Source: CAYJLB01 sp964370845
GTDB taxonomy: Bacteria > Bacillota > Clostridia > Oscillospirales > Ruminococcaceae
Reading direction: 5' to 3'
DNA: 11,103 nucleotides
Assembly (NCBI GenBank): GCA_964370845.1
Contig: CAYJLB010000068.1
Coordinates: forward strand, 1 to 11,103
The first letter of the stretch is position 1; the number at the start of each line of letters is the position of its first letter. Shown here piece after piece: positions 1 to 6,216 of the stretch. A program made the position numbers and the translations under genes. The notes beneath the pieces were generated by a model. It was given only the letters and a program-made list of their open reading frames with translations. It was not told where the DNA came from and made no database searches.

Positions 1-21
1 AAATAATAATTTTGCTTTTTT

Positions 22-58
22 AAAAGACGGATATTTTAGTGATATCCGTCTTTTCTTT
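22..58 (+). terminator. Rho-independent terminator of an upstream gene
   Basis: A perfect 13-bp stem (AAAAGACGGATAT at 22-34 with its complement at 42-54) closes a 7-nt loop and runs into a T-rich tail. No coding frame of this window precedes it, so it ends a gene lying to the left. The flanking A and T runs mean it could also work on the opposite strand. Confidence 0.85.
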
Positions 59-69
59 ACTTGACTTTC

Positions 70-98
70 TTGACATTATTTTACCAATGCTGTAAAAT
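70..98 (+). promoter_or_regulatory. Sigma-A promoter of the pilin pair
   Basis: TTGACA at 70-75 is followed after 17 nt by TAAAAT at 93-98. It lies between the preceding terminator and the strong ribosome binding site AGGAGG at 120-125, so it is the natural promoter for the two pilin genes. The -35 is consensus and the -10 differs at one position. Confidence 0.75.
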
Positions 99-131
99 AA
101 TACTATAAATATCGTTTTTAGGAGGTGCAGT

Positions 132-740
132 ATGCTATTCAAAAGAAATAGAGAATATCGGCGGTATAATAGAATGTTTACATTTGCTGAATTGCTTATA
201 GTTCTTGCTATTTTAGCAGTTTTGGTAGCTGTTGTTGCGCCTATAAGTTTGCGTTTTCTTGAACAATCTAAAGAATCTCACGATTTACAAATGGCACAAA
301 AGTTACGTCAAGCTGCTATTCTTTGTGTTGTTGAGGCAAATATTGATAACTCTATTCCTAACAACACTGAAATATTTGTGGTTTGGGAAACTTCTAAAGA
401 TAGTTCAACTGAAGTTGCGGGAAGAATTTATGTGGATACTGAAAATAATTTTTCCACTGCTGGGAATTCTAATGATAAGTTGGGTATGGAATTTGAATAT
501 GACTTAACTGTTGCAATTGGTGAAACTTTGGGCGGAGAGGCTAGCGAATGGAATGCGGAAAGACCTTTTTATTACATCGGAAAAGCACAGTCCGAGGCCT
601 CAAAGATAGATGATTTTAAGTTTTCTATAAATTCTACTACAGGCAAAATAACTTATTATAAAGATGAGAGTAATTTGAAATCTGTTGAATTAAATATTGA
701 CAGTTATGTTTGGTTTGAAGAAATCGGTTTAATTCCGTAA
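132..740 (+). CDS. Type IV pilin-like prepilin, paralog 1
   Basis: Secreted pilin or pseudopilin subunit of a type IV pilus or type II-like fibre. The basic leader (residues 1-15, rich in Arg and Lys) is followed by the class III motif FTFAE at 16-20, so Glu is at mature position +5. A hydrophobic helix of about 20 residues follows, with Pro at mature +22 as in type IV pilins. The rest (about 40-202) is a soluble head with no Cys pair, so no disulfide D-loop. ATG at 132 is chosen because AGGAGG lies 6 nt upstream. The odd feature is Met at -1, where prepilin peptidase substrates normally carry Gly or sometimes Ala. The next gene is a paralog with the same head, 26 nt from this stop to the longest possible start and 38 nt to the start chosen. 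No pilus assembly ATPase, platform protein or peptidase is in the window. The pilin fold assignment is firm; the role in adhesion, motility or uptake is not inferable. Confidence 0.85.
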   Translation: MLFKRNREYRRYNRMFTFAELLIVLAILAVLVAVVAPISLRFLEQSKESHDLQMAQKLRQAAILCVVEANIDNSIPNNTEIFVVWETSKDSSTEVAGRIYVDTENNFSTAGNSNDKLGMEFEYDLTVAIGETLGGEASEWNAERPFYYIGKAQSEASKIDDFKFSINSTTGKITYYKDESNLKSVELNIDSYVWFEEIGLIP

Positions 741-768
741 TTATATAAAATAAAAATTAATTTGTTGT

Positions 769-774
769 GGAGAG
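769..774 (+). promoter_or_regulatory. Ribosome binding site deciding the pilin 2 start
   Basis: GGAGAG lies 4 nt before the ATG at 779 (core GGAG, 6 nt). It overlaps the codons that would follow a GTG start at 767, which itself has only A/T-rich sequence upstream. This supports 779 as the start and gives a compact 10-residue prepilin leader. Confidence 0.75.
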
Positions 775-778
775 TGCT

Positions 779-1390
779 ATGAAGGGAATTATTAAAAATA
801 ATAAAGCTTTTACTATGGTTGAACTTATTATTGTTATTGCAATTATAGCAATTTTAGCGGCAATACTTGCTCCTCAATACTTGAAATATGTGGAGGAAGG
901 TAAAAAGGCTCATGATTTATATATTGCAAGAAGTTTGCGTGATGCTGCTTTAGTTTCGGTGGTGGATATGAGTGCTTCACAAAAAATACCCGCTGATACC
1001 ACTATTTATGTGGTTTGGGAAACAGACGGAGCGGACACTGCTGACATTTCGGGGAGAGTTTATGTTGATACTGTAAGTAGTTTGGCTAGTGCTGGAAATT
1101 CTAATAACCAAGCTGGTTTGGAATTTGAACTTGATTTAACTAAGGCTATTGGTGAAGTTTTAAGTGGAGAATTTCACGAAAGAGGTGCAGCGGGTGAGTG
1201 GAATTCTAGCCGACCTTATTATTTTGTAGGTACTGCACAATCTGAAGCTTCAAAGGTAGATGATTTTAAGTTTTCAATAAATACTACTACTGGAGAAATT
1301 ATTTATTATATGAATAGACTTAGTCCAAAACCAGTTGATTTGGAGAATGATTATTACGTTTGGTTTGATGAAATTGGACTTACTCCTTAA
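779..1390 (+). CDS. Type IV pilin-like prepilin, paralog 2
   Basis: Second prepilin of the pair, 203 residues from the ATG chosen on its ribosome binding site. The leader is 10 residues ending in Ala, then FTMVE (residues 11-15) with Glu at mature +5, a helix of about 20 hydrophobic residues and Pro at mature +22. Ala at -1 is an accepted variant of the usual Gly. The head matches the upstream paralog along its length. Shared blocks include YVVWET versus FVVWET, the AQSEASK stretch, DDFKFSIN and a C-terminal YVWF(E/D)EIGL. This copy carries a short insertion, HERGAA, before the EWN motif. It has no cysteine. It is co-transcribed with paralog 1 and closed by a terminator 6 nt after its stop codon. 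Known pilins of this type are cleaved and N-methylated by PilD-like peptidases; that this happens here is inference. Confidence 0.85.
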   Translation: MKGIIKNNKAFTMVELIIVIAIIAILAAILAPQYLKYVEEGKKAHDLYIARSLRDAALVSVVDMSASQKIPADTTIYVVWETDGADTADISGRVYVDTVSSLASAGNSNNQAGLEFELDLTKAIGEVLSGEFHERGAAGEWNSSRPYYFVGTAQSEASKVDDFKFSINTTTGEIIYYMNRLSPKPVDLENDYYVWFDEIGLTP

Positions 1391-1396
1391 AAATAT

Positions 1397-1430
1397 ATAA
1401 TGCTACTTTATTTTGAGTGGCATTATTTTT
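1397..1430 (+). terminator. Terminator of the pilin operon
   Basis: An 11-bp stem (1397-1407 with 1416-1426, one G:T wobble) with an 8-nt loop overlaps a T-rich tail (1423-1430). It directly follows the second pilin stop codon. Confidence 0.8.
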
Positions 1431-1471
1431 ATGCCTTGCAATAAATTGTTGTGAAAAAACAATGAAAAATA

Positions 1472-1499
1472 TTGATTTTATTTTTATTTGTGATATACT
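1472..1499 (+). promoter_or_regulatory. Extended -10 promoter for the RING-like gene and galU
   Basis: TTGATT at 1472-1477, a 16-nt spacer and TATACT at 1494-1499, preceded by TGA so that an extended -10 (TGnTATACT) is present. It lies 44 nt before the ATG at 1543 and after the pilin terminator. Confidence 0.7.
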
Positions 1500-1542
1500 A
1501 GTATTAATGATGTTAAATTTAGGAAAGGATTGGTAAAGCGTA

Positions 1543-2508
1543 ATGGCGAATTTCATTGGCGAAAGATGTATTAGTTGTAGAGAGTTTTTTAAAGAAGGCG
1601 ATGATATTGTGGTTTGCCCCGATTGCGGTACACCATATCATAGAGAATGTTATAAAGAGGAGGGGGAATGCATAAACTTTTCCCTTCATAATAAAGGCGA
1701 AACTTGGAAAGCTGAAAGAGTAGTTAGTTTTGATTATTCCGATGGTGAGTTGATTGGTTGTCTTCGCTGTGGAGAGAAAAATCCTAAAGCTGGACTTTTT
1801 TGTAAAAAATGCGGTCACCCTATAAATGGAAGTGCTAAAGATGAAACTTTTTCCTCCGTAGATAGTCAACGTGCTGATTTTATGGGAGGTTCTCAAAATC
1901 ATACTAGCGGAGTAAGTTTCTTTCAAGATTTTACTAAGAAGAATGATAAATCTTTTGGAGAAAATGCTGAAATTGATAAAATTAGAATAAGAGAATATAA
2001 AAAATATATTGGAGGAAATCCAATTTATTTCCTTGCTCATTTTATGAAATTTGCAAAAACTAAGAGTAAAGTTTCTTTTAATCTGGTAGCTTTTTTGTTC
2101 CCTGAATATTATTATATTTACAGAAAAATGTATGGTTTTGGAATTTTGTTTTTGATTTTACAACTTTTAACACTTATTCCGACTGTAGTAGTTTTGTCTT
2201 CAAGTATGGGTTACGACAATACTTTATTCAATTTTATTGGAAGTTTAAATTTATCGGAACAAGTTGTAAATACATTTTCTGCAATTAATGACGTGGTTTT
2301 ATATGGATATAAAATATTAGCTTCTTTATTTGCTAATTATATTTATTTTAATAAGGTGAAGAAAAGTATTAATGAAATAAATTCCACCGACACAACTACT
2401 GAAGAAAAAGAATTTATAATGGAGAAAAAAGGTGGAACGTCCCTTCCACTTATGTTTGTTGCTATTGGAATAAATTCTGTAATTACTATGGCGTTAATCC
2501 TTTTATAA
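1543..2508 (+). CDS. Membrane protein with prokaryotic RING-like finger and zinc ribbon
   Basis: A 321-residue protein in three parts. Residues 9-43 carry a RING-like set of zinc ligands (C9, C12, C25, C28, H33, C36, C43), matching my recollection of the prokaryotic RING finger family 1 pattern. Residues 73-90 form a zinc ribbon (C73, C76, C87, C90). A polar linker follows. From about 178 the protein is membrane-embedded: a short hydrophobic stretch ending FLFPEYYYIYRKMYGFG (about 184-200), which resembles DUF2628-type proteins, then likely helices near 197-219, 247-268 and 300-321. ATG 1543 is the first start after an in-frame stop at 1534, and it keeps the first Cys pair. The N terminus is probably cytoplasmic. 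galU follows after 28 nt, so the two are likely co-transcribed. No substrate or partner is known; ubiquitin-like ligase activity should not be assumed from the finger. Confidence 0.75.
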   Translation: MANFIGERCISCREFFKEGDDIVVCPDCGTPYHRECYKEEGECINFSLHNKGETWKAERVVSFDYSDGELIGCLRCGEKNPKAGLFCKKCGHPINGSAKDETFSSVDSQRADFMGGSQNHTSGVSFFQDFTKKNDKSFGENAEIDKIRIREYKKYIGGNPIYFLAHFMKFAKTKSKVSFNLVAFLFPEYYYIYRKMYGFGILFLILQLLTLIPTVVVLSSSMGYDNTLFNFIGSLNLSEQVVNTFSAINDVVLYGYKILASLFANYIYFNKVKKSINEINSTDTTTEEKEFIMEKKGGTSLPLMFVAIGINSVITMALILL

Positions 2509-2536
2509 AATTTATTTGGAAGGAATGTCTTAAAAA

Positions 2537-3406
2537 ATGAGAGTTAGAAAAGCTGTTATACCCGCTGCGGGATTTGGTACTAGAGTTTTGCCCTATACAA
2601 AATCTGTGCCTAAAGAAATGATTTCGATTGTGGATAAACCCGCAATTCAGTATATTGTTGAAGAAGCTGTAAATAGTGGAATTACTGATATACTTTTGAT
2701 TTTATCAAGGGGGAAAACTGTGGTTGAAGACCATTTTGACAGAACTCCCGAACTTGAAGAACGGTTATTAAACACTAAAAAAACCGAACTTTATCAAAGC
2801 ATTAGAAATATTTCAAGTATGGCGAATATTACTTTTATTAGACAAAAGGAAATCAAAGGGCTTGGACACGCAATTTTGCAAGCTAAGAACTTTGTTGGTG
2901 ATGAACCTTTTGCTATTCTTTATGCTGACGATGTTATTGTAAGTGATTACCCTGTTTGCAAGCAACTTTGTGATGCTTATGAAGAAAGTGGAAAGTCTGT
3001 TGTTGGGATAAAAGAAGTTGCTCCCGAAGAAATATACAAGTACAGCTCTTTGAAAGTTGAAAATATAAAAGACAATATTTTTTCAGTTACTGATATGATA
3101 GAAAAACCTGAAAGAGGAATGGCTTTTTCAAATTATTCAATACTTGGAAGATGTGTTTTAGAACCAGAAATTTTCCATATTTTAGAAAAAACTCTCCCCG
3201 GTGCTGGTGGAGAAATTCAGCTTACTGATGCTATGAAGGCTTTGACTTTAACTAAAGGCATGATTGGTGTTGATTATGTTGGAAAAAGATATGATATGGG
3301 GAATAAACTTGGAATTTTACAGGCTAATGTTGAAGTTGGATTAACACATCCAGAAGTTGCGTTGGAATTTGCTGAATATTTGAAAAAAATGCAAATTAAA
3401 CTGTAA
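2537..3406 (+). CDS. galU: UTP--glucose-1-phosphate uridylyltransferase
   Basis: Cytoplasmic enzyme making UDP-glucose and pyrophosphate from UTP and glucose 1-phosphate. The product feeds glycolipid, teichoic acid, exopolysaccharide and galactose pathways. The 289-residue length is normal for the GalU/GtaB family. Seen directly: the N-terminal nucleotide-binding loop AAGFGTR (10-16) followed by PKEM (25-28) and VDKPAIQY; an acidic pair in YADDVIV that fits the metal site; an EKP motif; and PGAGGEIQLTDA, the family signature near the sugar site. ATG 2537 is preceded by GGAAGGAA at 2518-2525, about 11 nt upstream. It lies 28 nt behind the RING-like gene. No terminator follows, but a new promoter begins 26 nt after the stop. 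One deviation from the usual sequence is YSSLKVE where YGVI-type residues are common, so minor kinetic differences are possible. Confidence 0.93.
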   Translation: MRVRKAVIPAAGFGTRVLPYTKSVPKEMISIVDKPAIQYIVEEAVNSGITDILLILSRGKTVVEDHFDRTPELEERLLNTKKTELYQSIRNISSMANITFIRQKEIKGLGHAILQAKNFVGDEPFAILYADDVIVSDYPVCKQLCDAYEESGKSVVGIKEVAPEEIYKYSSLKVENIKDNIFSVTDMIEKPERGMAFSNYSILGRCVLEPEIFHILEKTLPGAGGEIQLTDAMKALTLTKGMIGVDYVGKRYDMGNKLGILQANVEVGLTHPEVALEFAEYLKKMQIKL

Positions 3407-3431
3407 ATTTTGAAAAAGTTTGAAAATGCTC

Positions 3432-3460
3432 TTGACAATTGAGTGACATGCTGATATAAT
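3432..3460 (+). promoter_or_regulatory. Consensus sigma-A promoter of rpsF-ssb-rpsR
   Basis: TTGACA at 3432-3437, a 17-nt spacer and TATAAT at 3455-3460, with TG one base before the -10. Both hexamers are perfect and the extended -10 is present, as expected for a strongly expressed ribosomal protein operon. Transcription should begin near 3467, giving a leader of about 57 nt. Confidence 0.9.
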
Positions 3461-3476
3461 TGTAATGTTATCCTTG

Positions 3477-3501
3477 TTCATACCACATGAGTATGGGCGA
3501 A
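3477..3501 (+). promoter_or_regulatory. Possible S6:S18 autoregulatory leader hairpin
   Basis: In the rpsF leader CATAC (3479-3483) can pair with GTATG (3491-3495) around a 7-nt loop. Below it a GGC(G) bulge leads to a short TT(C)/(G)AA extension. Many bacteria have an S6:S18-binding motif at this place, usually described with a bulged CCG. I do not see that trinucleotide, so the match is by position and by the bulged-stem shape only. The pairing is short, so this is tentative. Confidence 0.3.
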
Positions 3502-3523
3502 ATCCAAAAGGAGGTGTATTTTC

Positions 3524-3814
3524 ATGGCAAAAGTTTCAGCTACTTATGAAGCTGTTTTCATTTTTAACACAAAACTTGGCGAAGACACTGTTAAAGAGTT
3601 AGTTGCAAAGTTTACAAAGTTAATCGAAGACAACGGAACTATCGAAGTGTTCCAAGAATGGGGCAAAAGAAAGCTTGCTTATGCTATTGAGGACGAAACA
3701 GAGGGGTATTATGTGCTATTTAACTTCACATCTAAGCCTGATTTCCCTGCTGAGCTTGATCGTATTCTTAAGATTACTGACGGCGTAATGCGTTCTCTAA
3801 TATTAGTTAAGTAA
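3524..3814 (+). CDS. rpsF: 30S ribosomal protein bS6
   Basis: Ribosomal protein of the small-subunit platform, binding 16S rRNA as a pair with bS18. The 96-residue length is normal. Seen are the opening YEAVFIFN strand, a helix (about 19-36), and the family block EWGKRKLAYAIEDETEGYYVLFNF (about 46-69), followed by ELDRILKITDGVMRSLIL. The full Shine-Dalgarno AAAGGAGGTG at 3507-3516 lies 7 nt before ATG. It is first of the classical rpsF-ssb-rpsR order, 25 nt before ssb. Confidence 0.96.
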   Translation: MAKVSATYEAVFIFNTKLGEDTVKELVAKFTKLIEDNGTIEVFQEWGKRKLAYAIEDETEGYYVLFNFTSKPDFPAELDRILKITDGVMRSLILVK

Positions 3815-3839
3815 AAAACCCTAAGAAAGGAAAGAAACT

Positions 3840-4325
3840 ATGCTTAATCGTGTTATTTTAATGGGAAGAATTACTCAAGACTTAGAGCTTAAATCTACTG
3901 GCTCGGGTATTTCTGTGTTATCTTTTAATGTTGCTGTTGATAGAGGTTTCGTTAAACAGGGCGAAGAACGTCAAGCGGATTTTATCTCTTGCGTTGCTTG
4001 GCGACAACAAGCTGAGTTTATCTCAAAATATTTCGCAAAAGGCAGAATGATTGCTATTGAAGGAAATTTGAGAACTAGAACTTATGATGACAAAAATGGT
4101 TCAAAACATTATGTTACAGAAGTTTTCGTGGACAGTGTAAGTTTTACTGGTGAAGCTAAACAAGGTGGCGCTTCAAATGGTAATTACCAACAAAATAACA
4201 ACTATAATAATGCTAGTCAAAATTATAGTGCTCCAGCACAAAACACTAACAACAATGCTTCAATTAGTATTGGTGATTTAAGTGATTTTGAGGAGATTTT
4301 AAGTGACGATGGAGTTCCTTTCTAA
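3840..4325 (+). CDS. ssb: Single-stranded DNA-binding protein
   Basis: Essential tetrameric protein that coats single-stranded DNA in replication, repair and recombination and recruits partners through its tail. The OB fold covers about residues 1-105, opening MLNRVILMGRITQD and including the DFISCVAW and AKGRMIAIEGNLRTR segments. The linker (about 110-145) is Asn/Gln-rich and low in complexity. The C-terminal tip reads SDDGVPF, the acidic partner-binding tail, with Gly-Val in place of the usual Asp-Ile of DDDIPF. Length 161 is normal. ATG 3840 follows AAAGGAAAG. Its position between rpsF and rpsR is the standard arrangement and couples SSB supply to ribosome synthesis. Confidence 0.96.
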   Translation: MLNRVILMGRITQDLELKSTGSGISVLSFNVAVDRGFVKQGEERQADFISCVAWRQQAEFISKYFAKGRMIAIEGNLRTRTYDDKNGSKHYVTEVFVDSVSFTGEAKQGGASNGNYQQNNNYNNASQNYSAPAQNTNNNASISIGDLSDFEEILSDDGVPF

Positions 4326-4369
4326 ACTATCGAATGAACTTTATTTTGTGTTAAAGGAGGAAATTCTCA

Positions 4370-4612
4370 ATGGAAAGAAGAGAAAATAACCGTATGAACA
4401 AAAGACCTCGTAAAAAGGTTTGTATGTTCTGCGTTGATAGAGCGGAAACTATCGATTATAAAGATATTGCTAAATTAAAAAAATGCTTATCTGAAAGATC
4501 AAAAATTCTTCCACGTAGAGTAACAGGCACTTGTGCATATCACCAACGTGAACTAACTGTTTCAATCAAACGTGCAAGACACTTAGCATTACTTCCATAT
4601 GTAAGCGACTAA
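4370..4612 (+). CDS. rpsR: 30S ribosomal protein bS18
   Basis: Small-subunit platform protein, partner of bS6. Its 80 residues include a basic N terminus, YKDIAKLKKCLSERSKILPRR (about 30-50) and the family block VTGTCAYHQRELTVSIKRAR. It carries CxxC at C18/C21 and CxxH in the TCAYH segment, four ligands consistent with a zinc-binding form of S18, whereas many bacteria have a zinc-free form. AAAGGAGG at 4353-4360 lies 9 nt before ATG. Last gene of the operon; a structured region and a terminator follow. Confidence 0.96.
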   Translation: MERRENNRMNKRPRKKVCMFCVDRAETIDYKDIAKLKKCLSERSKILPRRVTGTCAYHQRELTVSIKRARHLALLPYVSD

Positions 4613-4615
4613 TTT

Positions 4616-4682
4616 GGGGAAACCCTATAGTTTGCTACATTTTTAGATAGTGAAAACTATTTCTAAAAATAATAAACTTTAG
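4616..4682 (+). other. Structured RNA segment between rpsR and its terminator
   Basis: Two hairpins can form here. The first is tiny: GGG (4616-4618), loop GAAA, CCC (4623-4625). The second is long. Its outer arms are 4625-4633 with 4674-4682 (one mismatch), and its inner arms are 4639-4647 with 4662-4670 (9 perfect pairs). It is capped by TAGT/ACTA (4648-4651 with 4656-4659) and a GAAA loop at 4652-4655. CCC at 4625 is shared, so not all pairs can form at once. No T-run follows 4682 directly. It may be a 3' stabilising or RNase site, or part of a leader for the MATE gene. I recognise no known riboswitch class. Confidence 0.5.
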
Positions 4683-4684
4683 GA

Positions 4685-4724
4685 GGCTGTTACAAATGAT
4701 AATTCATCTGTAACAGCCCTTTTT
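4685..4724 (+). terminator. Strong terminator after rpsR
   Basis: A perfect 10-bp stem (GGCTGTTACA at 4685-4694 with 4709-4718) is extended, past one A-C mismatch, by ATGA/TCAT around a TAAT loop. It is followed by CTTTTTG. It is the clearest hairpin in the window and should end the ribosomal operon. AGGAGG at 4681-4686 and ATG at 4696 lie inside its 5' arm. Confidence 0.9.
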
Positions 4725-4809
4725 GTAGATAATTAACTTTATATTTAATTTTAAGATTTATGTATTTAAATTATTGTGACTATGTTTGACTTAGTGAAAG
4801 GGTAATATT

Positions 4810-6180
4810 TTGAAAAATAAACATGAAGAAATGTTGGGGACAGCTCCTATGCTTCCCCTCTTAATAAAAATGACAATTCCTTCTATCGTGGCGCAATTAG
4901 TAAACTTGCTTTATTCAATTGTGGATAGAATTTACATAGGTCGAATTCCTGAAATTGGGACTGATGCTTTGGCTGGGGTCGGAGTAACTTCCTCAATTAT
5001 TATGCTTATTTCAGCTTTTTCCTCATTTGTTGGTATAGGTGGAGCGCCGCTTGCTGCTGTGGCTTTGGGAAAAGGAGACAGAGAGCGTGCAGGGAAAATT
5101 TTGGGCAATGGTTTTGTAATGCTCATTTTTTTCGCGATAATGGCGATGACCCTTACATATATTTTTATGGAGCCGCTTTTGAATGCGACAGGTGCTTCTT
5201 CAAACACCATAGGCTATTCAATGGATTATCTTTCTATTTATTTAATCGGAACAATTTTTGTTATGTTTTCAACGGGGCTTGTGAGTTATGTAAGTGCTCA
5301 AGGGCGACCGAAAATTTCAATGATTTCTGTTGTAATTGGTGCAGGTTTAAACATTATCCTTGATCCAATTTTTATTTATGGTTTAGATATGGGCGTTAGT
5401 GGAGCAGCACTGGCTACAATTATTGCGCAATGTGCAAGCTCTATTTGGGTATTAGCTTTCTTATTCTCGGAAAGGGCTACTTTGAGGATTGAGAAAAAAT
5501 ATATGAAGATAAACTGGAAAATTGTAGCCGCAGTTTGTGCAATGGGGATTTCACCTTTCGCAATGTCTATTACTGAAAGTTTAGTTGGATTTGTTTTAAA
5601 CGGAACTCTTGAAACTTATGGCGATATTTATGTCAGTACTTTGACAGTTTTACAAAGTGCGATGATGATGGTTTCTGTTCCTATAATTGGATTTACTCAA
5701 GGCTATGTTCCTGTTATTAGTTATAACTACGGACACGGAAATGTAGAAAGGGTAAAGCAAGGTTTCAAATATGGATTTATTATAATTACATCTCTTAATA
5801 TGTTGATTGTAATTGTTATGATGACTTTCCCAGAAACTTTTGCGAGAATTTTCACCGATGATGAACAGCTGATTAAGACTGTTGGGGAAATGCTTCCTAT
5901 ATTTATGGCGGGAATGTTAGTTTTTGGAATACAAAGAACTTGTCAAAATACATTTTTAGCTTTAGTTCAACCGAAAATTTCCCTTTTCATAGCACTTCTT
6001 AGAAAAGTAATTCTTTTAGTTCCTTTAGCTATAATATTGCCAAAACTTCTTGATGATGTTGTAGGCGTTTACTTAGCGGAAGCTGTAGCCGACGCAACTG
6101 CGGCAATTTGCTGTGGATTAATATTTATGTATAAATTCCCTAAAATTATTAAGGCGATGAAAAATGACACAGCTAAATAA
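4810..6180 (+). CDS. MATE family multidrug/cation antiporter, MepA-like
   Basis: Integral membrane exporter of the MATE (MatE) family, which uses sodium or proton gradients to expel cationic drugs or metabolites. The 456-residue length and about twelve hydrophobic segments fit. Seen are MLGTAPMLPLLIKMTIPSI at the start of the first helix, VDRIYIGRIP (38-47), GIGGAPLAAVALGKGDRERA (75-94) and, in the second half, PIIGFTQGYVPVISYNYGHG. These resemble the MepA branch. The start is TTG at 4810, because GAAAGGG (4796-4802) lies 7 nt upstream; the later ATG at 4831 has no ribosome binding site. No clear sigma-A promoter was found between the terminator at 4724 and this gene, so readthrough or an unrecognised promoter must be considered. 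The sulfatase follows after 36 nt, but no shared function is evident. Substrate unknown. Confidence 0.9.
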   Translation: MKNKHEEMLGTAPMLPLLIKMTIPSIVAQLVNLLYSIVDRIYIGRIPEIGTDALAGVGVTSSIIMLISAFSSFVGIGGAPLAAVALGKGDRERAGKILGNGFVMLIFFAIMAMTLTYIFMEPLLNATGASSNTIGYSMDYLSIYLIGTIFVMFSTGLVSYVSAQGRPKISMISVVIGAGLNIILDPIFIYGLDMGVSGAALATIIAQCASSIWVLAFLFSERATLRIEKKYMKINWKIVAAVCAMGISPFAMSITESLVGFVLNGTLETYGDIYVSTLTVLQSAMMMVSVPIIGFTQGYVPVISYNYGHGNVERVKQGFKYGFIIITSLNMLIVIVMMTFPETFARIFTDDEQLIKTVGEMLPIFMAGMLVFGIQRTCQNTFLALVQPKISLFIALLRKVILLVPLAIILPKLLDDVVGVYLAEAVADATAAICCGLIFMYKFPKIIKAMKNDTAK

Positions 6181-6194
6181 ATTCGCTGTGTCAT
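6164..6194 (+). repeat. Inverted repeat over the MATE stop codon
   Basis: ATGACACAGC at 6164-6173 is exactly repeated inverted at 6185-6194 around an 11-nt loop that contains the MATE stop codon. On the plus strand no T-run follows, so it is not a standard terminator in that direction. On the minus strand the stem would be followed by five T. It may attenuate or stabilise the transcript between the MATE and sulfatase genes. Confidence 0.55.
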
Positions 6195-6216
6195 ATGATG
6201 AAAGGTTGGTTTTATT

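Noticed and set aside
767..778. GTG start for the second pilin, adding four residues
   Set aside because: The added codons overlap GGAGAG, the ribosome binding site for ATG 779, and no such site precedes the GTG.
1519..2040. 173-codon frame on the minus strand opposite the RING-like gene
   Set aside because: It is antisense to a gene with clear zinc-ligand patterns and its own promoter, and its product has no recognisable domain.
4616..4724. A known riboswitch class controlling the efflux gene
   Set aside because: The hairpins do not show conserved cores I could match to guanidine, preQ1, yybP-ykoY or similar classes.
4725..4800. Sigma-A promoter for the MATE gene from TTAACT at 4733
   Set aside because: No acceptable -10 lies 16-18 nt downstream; candidates such as TATGTA are about 20 nt away.
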